From: Burkholderiaceae bacterium
GTDB taxonomy: Bacteria; Pseudomonadota; Gammaproteobacteria; Burkholderiales; Burkholderiaceae_C
Direction of reading: 5' to 3'
Length of the DNA: 44,137 nucleotides
Assembly: GCA_031253795.1 (NCBI GenBank)
Contig: JAIRVR010000037.1
Coordinates: 1 to 44,137, forward strand
Part shown: piece by piece, positions 16,242 to 26,884 of the stretch
Layout of the letters: each line of letters starts with the position of its first letter
How positions within the stretch are numbered: position 1 is the first letter of the stretch
Position numbers and translations under genes: made by a program
Notes under the pieces: generated by a model
Seen by the model: the letters and a program-made list of their open reading frames with translations, nothing else
Databases searched by the model: none
Told to the model about the DNA's origin: nothing

Positions 16242-17459
16242 ATGACCACCCTTGGAACCCCTCTTTCCCCCCACGCCACCAAAGTCATGCTGCTGGGCAG
16301 CGGCGAGCTCGGCAAGGAAGTGCTGATTGCGCTGCAGCGTCTGGGCGTCGAGACCATTGCCGTGGACCGCTACGAGAATGCGCCGGGCCAGCAGGTGGCC
16401 CACCATGCGCGCACCATCACCATGAGCGATCCCGAGCAGCTCAAGGCCTTGATCGAGGCCGAGCGCCCCGACCTGGTCGTGCCCGAAATCGAGGCCATCG
16501 CCACCCCCATGCTGGAGGAGCTGGAAGCCGCTGGCGTGGTGACCGTCATTCCCACGGCCCGCGCCGCCCGCCTGACCATGGACCGCGAGGGCATACGCCG
16601 CCTGGCGGCCGAAACCCTGGGGCTGCCCACCAGCCCCTACCGTTTCTGCGATTCGCTGCAGGAACTGCAGGCCGCCATCGCCGGCACCGATGGCCAGGCT
16701 GCCATCGGCTTTCCCTGCGTGGTCAAGCCCGTGATGAGCAGCTCGGGCAAGGGCCAGAGCAAGCTCGATGGCCCTGGCGACGTGGCTGCTGCCTGGGACT
16801 ACGCCATGGCCGGCGGGCGTGTCAGCCACGGCCGGGTCATCGTCGAGGGCTTCATCGATTTCGACTACGAGATCACCCAGCTCACCGTGCGCGCCAAGGG
16901 CGAGGACGGCCAGGTGCACACGCATTTCTGCGACCCCGTGGGCCATATCCAGCAGTCGGGCGACTACGTGGAAAGCTGGCAGCCCCATCCCATGCATCCG
17001 GCGGCGCTGCAGAAATCGCGCGACATCGCCAAGGCCGTGACGGACAACCTGGGCGGGCTGGGCCTGTTCGGCGGGGAGCTGTTCGTCAAGGGTGAGCAGG
17101 TCTGGTTCAGTGAAGTTTCGCCACGTCCGCACGACACGGGCCTGGTCACGCTGGCCACGCAGTGGCAAAGCGAATTCGAGCTGCATGCGCGCGCCATTCT
17201 GGGCCTGCCCGTCGATGCCTCGCTGCGCAACCCCGGCGCCAGCGCCGTGATCTATGGTGGCCAGGATGCCGAAGGCCTGGTGTTCGATGGTGTGGACCAG
17301 GCCCTGGCCATCCCAGGCACGGACCTGCGCCTGTTCGGCAAGCCCGAGAGCTTCACCAAGCGCCGCATGGGGGTGGCCCTGGCGCGTGCGGAGGATGTGG
17401 AACAGGCCCGGACCAAGGCCAAGCTGGCCGCCAGCCGGGTGAAGCCCCGCAAGCCCTGA
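16242..17459 (+). CDS. purT: formate-dependent GAR transformylase
   Basis: A 405-residue ATP-grasp enzyme making formyl-GAR from GAR, formate and ATP in de novo purine synthesis, an alternative to folate-dependent PurN. N-terminal Rossmann-like [13 protein letters not shown], then the conserved [30 protein letters not shown] (ATP-grasp loop), [30 protein letters not shown] and the C-terminal KRRMGVALA. The length is normal (E. coli 392). The start is ATG 16242; no strong ribosome-binding site is seen. A terminator follows at 17487. Confidence 0.97.
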   Translation: MTTLGTPLSPHATKVMLLGSGELGKEVLIALQRLGVETIAVDRYENAPGQQVAHHARTITMSDPEQLKALIEAERPDLVVPEIEAIATPMLEELEAAGVVTVIPTARAARLTMDREGIRRLAAETLGLPTSPYRFCDSLQELQAAIAGTDGQAAIGFPCVVKPVMSSSGKGQSKLDGPGDVAAAWDYAMAGGRVSHGRVIVEGFIDFDYEITQLTVRAKGEDGQVHTHFCDPVGHIQQSGDYVESWQPHPMHPAALQKSRDIAKAVTDNLGGLGLFGGELFVKGEQVWFSEVSPRPHDTGLVTLATQWQSEFELHARAILGLPVDASLRNPGASAVIYGGQDAEGLVFDGVDQALAIPGTDLRLFGKPESFTKRRMGVALARAEDVEQARTKAKLAASRVKPRKP

Positions 17460-17486
17460 GATCGGCCTGCCGGCCTCATGGTGCAG

Positions 17487-17523
17487 GCCGCCGCGCACCC
17501 AGGGAGGGGGCGGCGGCTTTTTT
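17487..17523 (+). terminator. intrinsic terminator after purT
   Basis: GCCGCCG (17487-17493) pairs with CGGCGGC (17511-17517), closed further by C17494-G17510, then T6 (17518-17523). It separates purT from the opposing mscS-type gene, whose stop is at 17534. Confidence 0.8.
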
Positions 17524-17533
17524 CGCGGGCGCT

Positions 17534-18202
17534 TCAGCGGCCGGCGTGTGTCGGCGCAGGGCCGTGGGGTGTGGTCAGGCGGATGGCGCCGGCTTCTTCG
17601 TCGGGGCTGGCATGGTCCTGGTCTGCGCCCAGTCCGCCTTTCCAGCGCCGTACCACGCGCTGGAAGATCAGCGAGTTGGGAATTTGCAGCAGATTGGGCG
17701 CCCCTTCGGGGGCATGGGCGTCCTGCAAGGTGGTGTAGAGCATGTTGATGTCCACCACGCGCCCCTTGGCACCCGGCTTTTCGGCCGTGTCCAGCACCTC
17801 GATGTAGTCACCCAGCCGGAAGGGGCCGACGATGACGATGAGCACGGCGCAGAACAGGTTGGACAGCACGCTCCAGGCCGCGAAGAAGGCCACGGCGCCC
17901 ACGGTGGCAAAGCCCGTGAAGGCGGTCCACAGGACGGTGGCCGATACGCCCAGACGCTCCAGCACCAGGGGCACGGTGGCCGCGATCAGGATCCAGCGGA
18001 ACACGCCGCGCAGCGGCACCAGCAGTTCGGGGGGCAGTCCGTAGTGCCGGCCGGCGCGCACGATCAGGCGGCGCACCAGGCGATTGAGCAGCCAGGCCGC
18101 GAAGATGATCAGCAGGATCTGGGCACCGGGGATGATGAACTCCAGCCATTCCTGCATCCAGGCCGGCAGGTGCGCTTGAAAACGACGCATAACTTCAAAC
18201 AT
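17534..18202 (-). CDS. small-conductance mechanosensitive channel, MscS family
   Basis: A 222-residue inner-membrane protein, shorter than E. coli MscS (286). Three hydrophobic helices lie at about 22-44, 58-80 and 86-125. The third holds the Gly/Ala-rich pore helix (GFATVGAVAFFAAWSVLSNL) followed by the MscS signature GPFRLGDYIEV in the beta domain. IPNSLIFQRVV is the conserved end of the beta domain. The usual C-terminal alpha/beta vestibule is replaced by a short tail (about 35 residues), so it is a minimal member. ATG 18202 is used; an internal ATG four codons later is possible. It releases solutes under hypo-osmotic shock if it behaves as other family members. Confidence 0.87.
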   Translation of the reverse strand: MFEVMRRFQAHLPAWMQEWLEFIIPGAQILLIIFAAWLLNRLVRRLIVRAGRHYGLPPELLVPLRGVFRWILIAATVPLVLERLGVSATVLWTAFTGFATVGAVAFFAAWSVLSNLFCAVLIVIVGPFRLGDYIEVLDTAEKPGAKGRVVDINMLYTTLQDAHAPEGAPNLLQIPNSLIFQRVVRRWKGGLGADQDHASPDEEAGAIRLTTPHGPAPTHAGR

Positions 18203-18285
18203 TCAGGAAACGGGGTTGCGCAAGCGGCCCGGCCGGGTGGCAGGGACAAGGACGCCATCGTAAGCGCAGCGGCCGTGCCGGACCG

Positions 18286-19368
18286 TCAGCCGCGGCGCTG
18301 CTCCACGGTATCCATCTGCATTTCGAAGCTGAAGAAACGGTCGCGCCCCTGGGACTTGGCTGCATACAGGGCCTGATCGGCCCGCATCAGCATCGATTCG
18401 GCGCTGGTGTACTCGTCCGGGATGCAGGTGGTGATGCCTCCCGACAGGGTGAGCACGGAATCGTTGGAGGCATCGGGGTGGCGTATGCCCAGCACGCGCA
18501 GCATTTGCCCGACGGCACGCGCAAAGGTCATGGCGCCCGACCGCGGCGTGCGCGGCAGGATCAGGGCGAACTCCTCGCCGCCATAGCGTGCCGCAATGTC
18601 GCGGGGCCGCACGCAGACCTCGCGCAGCAAGCGGCCGACCTGCTTGAGGCATTCATCGCCGTGCACGTGGCCATAGGTGTCGTTGTAGCGCTTGAAATGG
18701 TCAAGATCGCAGAGCATCAGCGTCAGTGGCAGGCCCTCCCGGCGCGCCGATGCGATCTCGGCATGGAGAATGCGGTCGAAACCGCGCCGGTTGACCAGGC
18801 CCGTCAACTGGTCGAGCTCGACCATTTCGTTGAGTTTCTGGTTGGCCTCGTGCAGCTCGGCCGATAGCGAAACCAGGCGTCTGCGCATGTCCAGGAGCCG
18901 GCGCATGGCGCGCAGCTTGGCGACCAGCACGATGGGCTTGACGGGCTTGACCAGGTAATCGTCACCGCCGGCCTCGATACCGCGCCAGACGTCGAGGTCG
19001 TTGTCCAGGCCCGACAGGAAGATGATGGGTGTCCACTCGCCGGGCTCGGCTTCGCGCAGCTGGCGTGCCACCCAGTAGCCGTCCTCGCCGGGCAGGCGGA
19101 TATCCAGCAGGACCAGGTCGGGGCGCTGTTCGCGAAACAGGCGCAGGGCGCTGAGACCGTCGGCAGCTTCCAGTACGCGGGTGACGCCCGCATGCAGCAG
19201 CTCGCTGACCAGGGAGGTGCGCACCGAAGCCTGGTCTTCCACGACCAGGACGCAGAACGGCGAAGACTCGTCCACGGGCTTCGCGAAGCGGGCGCCCGTG
19301 GGTTCGATGGCCGGTGCATCGGGGCTGCCCGTGGGCAAGGGCGTGGCAGAGGGAGGAGTGGCCTTCAT
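18286..19368 (-). CDS. response regulator with GGDEF diguanylate cyclase output
   Basis: A 360-residue two-domain protein. Residues 36-160 are a receiver domain with acidic pocket E44/D45, phospho-acceptor D89 (LVLLDIRLPGEDG) and K141 (DYLVKPVKP). A short coiled linker (about 150-182) leads to a GGDEF domain with active-site GGEEF at 263-267, metal Asp in DLDHFKRYND, and an intact inhibitory I-site RPRD (254-257) five residues before it. This predicts phosphorylation-controlled cyclic-di-GMP synthesis with product feedback (PleD/WspR logic). No histidine kinase gene is adjacent, so the partner is unknown. The ribosome-binding site is weak. Confidence 0.93.
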   Translation of the reverse strand: MKATPPSATPLPTGSPDAPAIEPTGARFAKPVDESSPFCVLVVEDQASVRTSLVSELLHAGVTRVLEAADGLSALRLFREQRPDLVLLDIRLPGEDGYWVARQLREAEPGEWTPIIFLSGLDNDLDVWRGIEAGGDDYLVKPVKPIVLVAKLRAMRRLLDMRRRLVSLSAELHEANQKLNEMVELDQLTGLVNRRGFDRILHAEIASARREGLPLTLMLCDLDHFKRYNDTYGHVHGDECLKQVGRLLREVCVRPRDIAARYGGEEFALILPRTPRSGAMTFARAVGQMLRVLGIRHPDASNDSVLTLSGGITTCIPDEYTSAESMLMRADQALYAAKSQGRDRFFSFEMQMDTVEQRRG

Positions 19369-19495
19369 GGTGGCGCGACCAATAATGGAGTGGGGCGGGA
19401 GGATGGGCCCGCAAATGCCGCCAGTGTAAGGCGGACGCCGCTGCTGCGCATGCGCAGCGCTTGATCTTCGGGCTTGACCGGGCGCGTGGCGGGTC

Positions 19496-20515
19496 TCAGG
19501 CCAGTGGCAGATCGCTCCTCAGCGCCTGGCTGGCATCGTCATGCCATTGCACAAAGGCCTGGGCCTGAGGACAGTTCAGGACGGGGCCGAGCTGCTGGAC
19601 CAGGCGGCAGGCCGCGTAGTCTGCCGCCTGCCTATCATAGGTGTGGGCCCACTGCTGCCGCTCGGCCAGCCAGGGGGCGGCCAATGGCCAGCGGCGCAAG
19701 GTGGTGGTCAGCCCGCTCAGCCCCATGCGCCAGGGCTTGGCGGAAACCCGTGCTCGAAAGCATTGCTGCCGCTCGCACAGCAGGGCATACAAGGGGTCGA
19801 CCTGCAGGGCGTCGAACAGGGCCTGCACCTGGGCATCCTCGGGCGCGAGCGCCTCGTGGGTGACGATGACGCGCAGACCATTGGGTGTCTCATAAACGCG
19901 CAGGCCCCAGTGCGGATGGCTGCCGTGGAATGCCAGCACCCGCTGCAGCGCCTGCTCGAAGGCGGGCGTGGCACGGGCACGGCGCAGTGCCTGCCGGGCC
20001 CGCCACCAGGCGCTCAGCCGCGCCAGGACCAGAACCAGGAAGAGGGCGACCAGGGCCAGGGCTACCATGCGCGAGGTGTTCTTGTGGGGTGCCAGCTGTG
20101 CCAGCCAGGTGCCGGCCAGTACCAGCAGCAACAGGCTCAGGGCCGGAAAGCCCACGTGGCGCGGAGGCTCGGGCAGGTCCATGTCGGCGATGGCCACATG
20201 CTCGGTATTCAGGCAGCGCGCACCATAGCTGTTGCGCGTCATCACGGTGGGGCCGCGCCGTTCCAGCACTTCCTCGCGGATGGGGGTGCTGCCCTCCAGG
20301 CTGTATTCGTTCTTCCATTCCATGCGGGGTTCGGCACGGGGGAGAGCTCCCGGTGCCAGTGCCTGGTCCAGCGCATGGCGTGCACGCTGCTCGGCATGGG
20401 CCTGGGCGGCGTCCTGGCTGGTGTCGGACCAGCCCCAGCGCTGCACGGTGATCCCATGGGTGGGGCGGCTTTCCTGCCGCAGGCGCGCCTGGGCCCAGTA
20501 GGTGGGAATGTGCAT
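19496..20515 (-). CDS. unrecognised protein with two transmembrane helices
   Basis: A 339-residue protein I do not recognise. Residues 1-115 are soluble and begin MHIPTYWAQARL, with EYSLEGSTPIREEVLERR and a cysteine in YGARCLNTEHV. Two adjacent hydrophobic helices lie at about 122-140 and 150-170. The C-terminal 165 residues are soluble, Ala/Arg/Trp-rich, with GLRVYETPNGLRVIVTHEAL and ALLCERQQCFRARVSAKPWRM. Both termini probably lie on the same side of the membrane. Full-length in-frame coding with GC-rich codon use like its neighbours supports a real gene. It stands between the diguanylate cyclase and lysS, with no clear partner. Confidence 0.75.
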   Translation of the reverse strand: MHIPTYWAQARLRQESRPTHGITVQRWGWSDTSQDAAQAHAEQRARHALDQALAPGALPRAEPRMEWKNEYSLEGSTPIREEVLERRGPTVMTRNSYGARCLNTEHVAIADMDLPEPPRHVGFPALSLLLLVLAGTWLAQLAPHKNTSRMVALALVALFLVLVLARLSAWWRARQALRRARATPAFEQALQRVLAFHGSHPHWGLRVYETPNGLRVIVTHEALAPEDAQVQALFDALQVDPLYALLCERQQCFRARVSAKPWRMGLSGLTTTLRRWPLAAPWLAERQQWAHTYDRQAADYAACRLVQQLGPVLNCPQAQAFVQWHDDASQALRSDLPLA

Positions 20516-20532
20516 GGCGGCCCAGTATAGGC

Positions 20533-20566
20533 AAAAGCCGCCGGCACCCCAAGGGATGCCGGCGGC
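20533..20566 (-). terminator. intrinsic terminator after lysS (minus strand)
   Basis: Ten perfect pairs: 20537-20546 (GCCGCCGGCA) with 20557-20566 (TGCCGGCGGC). Read on the minus strand it is followed by four U (20533-20536). It lies just past the lysS stop at 20586. Confidence 0.8.
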
Positions 20567-20585
20567 CCGGGCCTCTGGCTGGTGC

Positions 20586-22133
20586 TTACTGTTCGCGGCG
20601 CAGTGCCGGGAACAGAATCACGTCACGGATGCTGGCGCTGTCGGTCAGCAGCATCATCAGGCGGTCGATGCCGATGCCGCAGCCGCCCGTGGGAGGCATG
20701 CCGTATTCCAGGGCGCGCACGAAGTCGTGGTCGAAGTACATGGCCTCGTCGTCGCCGCCGTCCTTGGCCTGGACCTGTGCATTGAAGCGGGCAGCCTGAT
20801 CCTCGGCATCGTTGAGCTCGGAAAAGCCGTTGCCGAATTCGCGGCCCGTGATGTAGAGCTCGAAACGCTCGGTGACTTCGGGGCGCTCGTCGTTGGCGCG
20901 TGCCAGCGGCGAGATTTCGGTGGGGTGCTCCATGATGAAGGTGGGCTGCCACAGCTTTTCCTCCACCACTTCCTCGAAGTACAGCACCTGCAGGCTGGCC
21001 AGCGTGCGGGTGGACAGGCGGTCCTTTTCCTCGTTCATGCCCAGCTTGCGCAGGGCATTGGTCAGCCACTCGCGGTCGCCGACCTTGTCACCGGCCTCGG
21101 TGTACTTGACGATGGCCTCGGGGATGGTCAGGCGCTGGAAGGGCTGGGCCAGGTCCACGGGCTTGCCGCCATAGCTCAGCTGCAGCGTGCCCACGGCCTT
21201 TTGCGCGGCGTCACGGACCAGCTGTTCCGTGTAGTCCATCAGGTCGCGGTAGTTCCAGTAGGCCGCGTAGAACTCCATCATGGTGAACTCGGGGTTGTGG
21301 CGCACCGAGATGCCTTCATTGCGGAAGTTGCGGTTGATCTCGAACACGCGCTCGAAACCGCCGACCACCAGGCGCTTGAGGTAGAGCTCGGGCGCGATAC
21401 GCAGGTACATCTCCTGGTCCAGCGCATTGTGGTGCGTGACGAAGGGCTTGGCATTGGCACCACCGGGGATGGGATGGAGCATGGGGGTCTCGACTTCGAG
21501 GAAGCCGTGGTCCACCATGAATTCGCGGATGCCCGAGACGGCCTTGCTGCGCGCGATGAAGCGCTTGCGGGCCTGCTCGTCCATCATCAGGTCCACATAG
21601 CGCTGGCGCACCTTCTGCTCCAGGTCGGCCATGCCGTGGAATTTGTCGGGCATGGGGCGCAGGCTCTTGGTGAGCAGGCGCAGCGTCTGCACCTTGACCG
21701 ACAGTTCGCCGGTCTTGGTCTTCATCAGCGTGCCTTCGGCACCCAGGATGTCACCCAGATCCCAGCGCTTGAAGGCTGCGTAGACATCCTCGCCCACGGT
21801 GTCGCGTGTGATGTACAGCTGGATACGGCCGCCCGTGGGGCCCAGCGAGCCATCCTGCAGGGTGGCGAAGCTGGCCTTGCCCATGACACGCTTGAGCATC
21901 ATGCGGCCGCCCAGGCTGACCTGAACGGCCTCGGCATCGAGCTGCTCGGCGCTCTTGTCGGCATGGGCCTGCTGCAGTGCCTCGGCGCGATCCGCGGGCT
22001 TGAAGTCGTTGGGGAAGGCCACGCCACCCTGTTCGCGCAGGGCCTTGAGTTTTTCGCGGCGCTCGGCGATGAGTTGGTTTTCGTCCTGGGGGGCAGTCTG
22101 GTCTGCCGCGGAGGGAATGTGTTGTTCGGTCAT
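20586..22133 (-). CDS. lysS: lysyl-tRNA synthetase, class II
   Basis: A 515-residue class IIb aminoacyl-tRNA synthetase that charges tRNA-Lys. An N-terminal OB-fold anticodon-binding domain (about 65-165, [20 protein letters not shown]) precedes the catalytic domain. Motif 2 is [20 protein letters not shown] and motif 3 is [33 protein letters not shown] is the usual N-terminal helix. The start is the ATG at 22133 (MTEQHIPS); the open frame continues upstream but with non-conserved sequence. It is transcribed alone and ends at its own terminator. Confidence 0.98.
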   Translation of the reverse strand: MTEQHIPSAADQTAPQDENQLIAERREKLKALREQGGVAFPNDFKPADRAEALQQAHADKSAEQLDAEAVQVSLGGRMMLKRVMGKASFATLQDGSLGPTGGRIQLYITRDTVGEDVYAAFKRWDLGDILGAEGTLMKTKTGELSVKVQTLRLLTKSLRPMPDKFHGMADLEQKVRQRYVDLMMDEQARKRFIARSKAVSGIREFMVDHGFLEVETPMLHPIPGGANAKPFVTHHNALDQEMYLRIAPELYLKRLVVGGFERVFEINRNFRNEGISVRHNPEFTMMEFYAAYWNYRDLMDYTEQLVRDAAQKAVGTLQLSYGGKPVDLAQPFQRLTIPEAIVKYTEAGDKVGDREWLTNALRKLGMNEEKDRLSTRTLASLQVLYFEEVVEEKLWQPTFIMEHPTEISPLARANDERPEVTERFELYITGREFGNGFSELNDAEDQAARFNAQVQAKDGGDDEAMYFDHDFVRALEYGMPPTGGCGIGIDRLMMLLTDSASIRDVILFPALRREQ

Positions 22134-22181
22134 GAATGAGCGCCAGCGCAATAAAAGGGCACCATGGCCCGGGGTGGCCGG

Positions 22182-22203
22182 AAAAAGGCCCGCAACGGGC
22201 CGG
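22182..22203 (-). terminator. intrinsic terminator after the Lon-domain gene (minus strand)
   Basis: On the minus strand GGCCCG-TTG-CGGGCC (22201-22187) is followed by five U (22186-22182). It lies about 155 bp downstream of the stop at 22357 and about 50 bp upstream of the lysS start, separating the two genes. Confidence 0.65.
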
Positions 22204-22356
22204 GAAGGTCGGATCGGCGGCGAAAGCGGTGCCGCGTGCCTGCACGCAATGCAGGCCCAAACCTGCCATTTTAAGTTTTTTGCCAGGCTTCGGGGGCTGT
22301 GGGGCGCCAATGGGCCCGGCCATGCTGCGGTATGACGATCCGCATGCAGCAAATCG

Positions 22357-23028
22357 TCAGCTGCCGGGCGGGTGGCGTATGCCGCTGCGCTCCAGCACGT
22401 CGGCCACCAGTTCCAGCCGCACAAGAGGGCTGTCCAGGGTCATCAGACGCTGCTTGAGCTCCATGGGCAGGGGCAACAGCTCGATCCAGCGGTTGGCGAC
22501 CCAGCCGCAGTCGGCCATCTGCGCCGCATCGGGCAGGCGTGCGTGGTCGGCGTCACTGGAGCGCTGGTGCAATTGCATCAGCACCTGGGCCAGGGCCTGG
22601 GCCGTGCCGCGCAAATGCGCGGGGATGGCGACCCCGGCATCGGCGGGCAGCAACTGCACATCGGCCACCCACAGGCCATGGGGCAGTTGCCTGAGCGCCG
22701 TGATGCGAAAGCGCTGCAGGCCTTCGCATTGCAGGTGGAGCAGACCGGGCTGGGGCTGCTGCAGGTCGACGATGCGCGCCAGCGTGCCCATGTCGTGCAG
22801 TTGCTCGGCAGCCGCGCCGGCCTTGCGCACCTCGCTGCCCGATTGCAGGGCCACGACACCGAAGGGCGCGCCCGCACGCTCGCACTTGCGCACCATGTCC
22901 AGGTAGCGGACCTCGAAGACCCGCAGGCTCAGCAGGCCTTGCGGAAACAGCACGGTACCCAGGGGAAACAGGGGCAGCGACTGCAGGGCGTCGGAGGAGG
23001 AGGGGAGGTCGGTCGAATGGTCGGTCAT
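22357..23028 (-). CDS. Lon substrate-binding (LON/PUA-like) domain protein
   Basis: A 223-residue stand-alone Lon N-terminal domain, with no AAA+ or protease domain. The family pattern is [21 protein letters not shown], then [29 protein letters not shown] and the C-terminal [13 protein letters not shown]. Such YcaN/LonN-like proteins (COG2802) are common in proteobacteria; their role is not established and may involve substrate recognition. A non-conserved acidic/Ser-rich stretch of about 17 residues precedes the domain. The gene is divergent from yggT with a 92-bp shared upstream region. Confidence 0.9.
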   Translation of the reverse strand: MTDHSTDLPSSSDALQSLPLFPLGTVLFPQGLLSLRVFEVRYLDMVRKCERAGAPFGVVALQSGSEVRKAGAAAEQLHDMGTLARIVDLQQPQPGLLHLQCEGLQRFRITALRQLPHGLWVADVQLLPADAGVAIPAHLRGTAQALAQVLMQLHQRSSDADHARLPDAAQMADCGWVANRWIELLPLPMELKQRLMTLDSPLVRLELVADVLERSGIRHPPGS

Positions 23029-23120
23029 GTGGCGGGCCGGATGCGCCCGCTATCATCCCATGCTGTGTGGTGGCCGTGTCGGGCTGCCGTCTTTCATTCC
23101 TCTTGCGGCGCGACGACTCC

Positions 23121-23687
23121 ATGCTTTTCCAGATCATTTCCTTTTTGCTCGACGTGGTCGTGGGCCTGTTGACCGGGGTCTGCCTGCTGCGTGTCTACAT
23201 GCAGGCCCAGCGCGTGCCCTTCGGCAACCCCGTGGGCCAGCTGGTCTTTGCCCTGTCCGACTGGATCGTGCTGCCGCTGCGCCGCATCATCAAGCCTGCG
23301 GGGCGCTGGGACATGGCCAGCCTGGTGGCGGCCTTTTTGCTGCAGATGCTGCAGTACGTGCTGCTGTGGCTGCTGGTGGGCAGCCAGTCCAACGTGGTGG
23401 CCTTGCCCTGGCTGGCCCTGTGCGGCCTGGCGCGCGTGGCGCTGTCGGGAATGGTCGGCGTGCTGCTGGTCTATGTCATCCTGTCCTGGGTGCAGACACA
23501 GTCGCCGCTGTTCGGCGTGGTCCAGCGCCTGTCCGAACCCATGTTGCGGCCCATACGCCGCATCGTGCCCCTGATCGGCGGCATCGATCTCTCGGCCCTG
23601 GTGGCCCTGGTCCTGTTGCAGGTGGCGCTGATGGTGCTGGGCTATGTGCAGGGGTCGGGGCTGATGCTGGTGGCTCGTCCCTTCTGA
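23121..23687 (+). CDS. YggT-family integral membrane protein
   Basis: A 188-residue, highly hydrophobic protein with two tandem YggT units. Unit 1 (about 1-75) holds FLLDVVVGLLTGVCLLRVYM then FALSDWIVLPLRRIIKP. Unit 2 (about 95-180) holds LLVYVILSWVQTQSPLFGV then LSEPMLRPIRRIVPLIGGID. YggT proteins (Ycf19-like in plastids) are implicated in membrane or cell-division-site organisation and osmotic tolerance; the function here is inferred. ATG 23121 starts the conserved domain; upstream in-frame codons overlap the shared promoter region. Confidence 0.9.
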   Translation: MLFQIISFLLDVVVGLLTGVCLLRVYMQAQRVPFGNPVGQLVFALSDWIVLPLRRIIKPAGRWDMASLVAAFLLQMLQYVLLWLLVGSQSNVVALPWLALCGLARVALSGMVGVLLVYVILSWVQTQSPLFGVVQRLSEPMLRPIRRIVPLIGGIDLSALVALVLLQVALMVLGYVQGSGLMLVARPF

Positions 23688-23707
23688 CATCGTCACCCGG
23701 ACGGACG

Positions 23708-23742
23708 AAAAAAACCGCCGCAGACCCAGGCCTGCGGCGGTT
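23708..23742 (-). terminator. terminator between yggT and accD, mainly for accD
   Basis: Eleven perfect pairs AACCGCCGCAG (23713-23723) / CTGCGGCGGTT (23732-23742) with an 8-nt loop. On the minus strand it runs into seven U (23714-23708), so it terminates accD. The plus-strand tail is GTCGTTTG, a weaker terminator for yggT. Confidence 0.85.
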
Positions 23743-23761
23743 GTCGTTTGCAGGCCGTTGC

Positions 23762-24637
23762 TTACTGGACGGCGTCGGCCGGCAGGCGCTGCAGCATGGC
23801 CAGGGAAGATGCGATGCGGTCGCGCAGCTCACGGCGGTTCACGATCATGTCCACGGCACCCTTGTCCTGCAGGAATTCGGCACGCTGGAAGCCTTCGGGC
23901 AGCTTCACGCGCACCGTGGTTTCGATCACGCGGGGGCCGGCAAAGCCCACCAGGGTCTTGGGCTCGGCGATCACGATGTCGCCGACGAAGGCGAAGCTGG
24001 CAGAGACACCACCGAAGGTGGGGTCGGTGAGAACCGAAATATAGGGCAAACCCTTTTTGGCTAGCCGCGTGAGCGCGGCATTGGTCTTGGCCATCTGCAT
24101 CAGGCTCAGCAGGCCTTCCTGCATGCGTGCGCCACCGGTGGCGGTAAAGCAGATGAAGGGCACCTTCTGCTCGATGGCCGTTTCGACGCCGCGCACGAAG
24201 CGCTCGCCGACCACCGAGCCCATGGAGCCGCCCATGAACTCGAACTCGAAGCAGGCCACGACGACGTTGATGCTCTTGACTGCGCCGCCCATGACCACCA
24301 GGGCATCGGTCTCTCCCGTGTTCTCAAGGGCTTCCTTGAGGCGCTCGGGGTACTTGCGGCTGTCCTTGAACTTGAGCGGGTCGACGGGAATCACTTCCTG
24401 GCCGACTTCGTAGCGGCCCTCGGCATCGAGGAAATGGTTCAGGCGCGCACGTGCGCCGATGCGGTGGTGGTGGCCACAGCTGGGGCAGACGTTCTGGTTC
24501 TTTTCCAGATCGGCCTTGTAGAGCACGGACTCGCAGCTCGGGCACTTGATCCACAGGCCCTCGGGGATCTGCTGGTGGCGATCCGTGGGGTTGGTTTGCT
24601 GGATCTTGGCAGGCAGGAGTTTTTCAAGCCAGGACAT
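23762..24637 (-). CDS. accD: acetyl-CoA carboxylase carboxyltransferase subunit beta
   Basis: A 291-residue subunit that with AccA transfers CO2 from carboxybiotin to acetyl-CoA, the first committed step of fatty-acid synthesis. The N-terminal four-Cys zinc ribbon is C32/C35/C51/C54 ([10 protein letters not shown] and [11 protein letters not shown]). The crotonase-like core shows [15 protein letters not shown] and [26 protein letters not shown] precedes the ATG at 24637. It follows trpA by 184 bp (no clear terminator between), in the conserved trpFBA-accD order. folC, often next, is absent here. Confidence 0.98.
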   Translation of the reverse strand: MSWLEKLLPAKIQQTNPTDRHQQIPEGLWIKCPSCESVLYKADLEKNQNVCPSCGHHHRIGARARLNHFLDAEGRYEVGQEVIPVDPLKFKDSRKYPERLKEALENTGETDALVVMGGAVKSINVVVACFEFEFMGGSMGSVVGERFVRGVETAIEQKVPFICFTATGGARMQEGLLSLMQMAKTNAALTRLAKKGLPYISVLTDPTFGGVSASFAFVGDIVIAEPKTLVGFAGPRVIETTVRVKLPEGFQRAEFLQDKGAVDMIVNRRELRDRIASSLAMLQRLPADAVQ

Positions 24638-24821
24638 GGTGTTTCCTTTTCAGTTTCCTTTGCGCTGCGTGCATCGCATGCAACTGGCACCCCATGTGAC
24701 CGCTACTGCGGGCAAGGGATTAAGCGGGGCCCGTACGCCCCCTGCCGCACAGCGGAAGAGGGCGTCATGCACACGGGGGAGGGCGCGAATCGACTCGGGG
24801 GTGCTTTATTTCAAGGCTGGA

Positions 24822-25627
24822 TTATGCGTCGAGTGCCTTGCGCACGCCCCGCAGGAAGTCAATCGTCAGGGGAACGATCTTTTCGTGGGGCTGGCCATCC
24901 AGCATTTCGATGATGCGGCTGCCGATGACCACGGCATCGGCCACACGGCTGATGGCCTGGGCCGTGGCGGCATCGCGGATGCCGAAGCCCACGCCCACGG
25001 GGATGCTCACATGCTCGCGTATGCGTGGCAGCATGGCCTCGACGGCCGCCGTGTCGAGCGCACCCGAACCGGTCACGCCCTTGAGCGAGACATAGTAGAC
25101 ATAGCCGCTGGCCACACGCGCCACCTGCTGCATGCGCTCGGTGGTGGAGGTGGGGGCGAGCAGGAAGATCAGGTCCATGTCGCGCTCGCGCAGACGGGCC
25201 GCGAATTCCTCGCATTCCTCGGGCGGGTAGTCGACGATGAGCATGCCATCCACGCCGGCCTCGGCCGCATCATTGACGAAGCGGTCCTGGCCGTGGATCT
25301 GGTCGTAGCGCTCCACGGGGTTGGCATAGCCCATCAGCACCACGGGCGTGGTCTGGTTGCGCTGGCGGAATTCGCGCACATAGGCCAGCACCTGCTGCAG
25401 GCCCACGCCATTGGCGATGGCGCGGTCGCCGGCCTTCTGGATGGTGGGGCCGTCGGCCATGGGGTCTGAGAAGGGCACGCCCAGCTCGATCACGTCGGAG
25501 CCGGCCTCGACCATGCCGTGCATGAGCGAGGGCGTGATGGCCGCGAACGGAAAGCCCGCCGTGATGTAGGGGATCAGGGCCTTGCGGCCTTCTTCCTGGA
25601 GTTTGGCAAAGGTTGTGGTGATGCGGC

Positions 25628-25631
<4 letters not shown>
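24822..25631 (-). CDS. trpA: tryptophan synthase alpha subunit
   Basis: A 269-residue TIM-barrel enzyme cleaving indole-3-glycerol phosphate to indole, which is channelled to TrpB. The active-site Glu lies in [18 protein letters not shown] (Glu and Asp equivalents of E. coli E49/D60). The phosphate-binding [12 protein letters not shown] is intact. ATG 25631 overlaps the trpB stop as ATGA, so translation is coupled. The length is standard. Confidence 0.98.
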
Positions 25632-26861
<1,230 letters not shown>

Positions 26862-26884
<23 letters not shown>

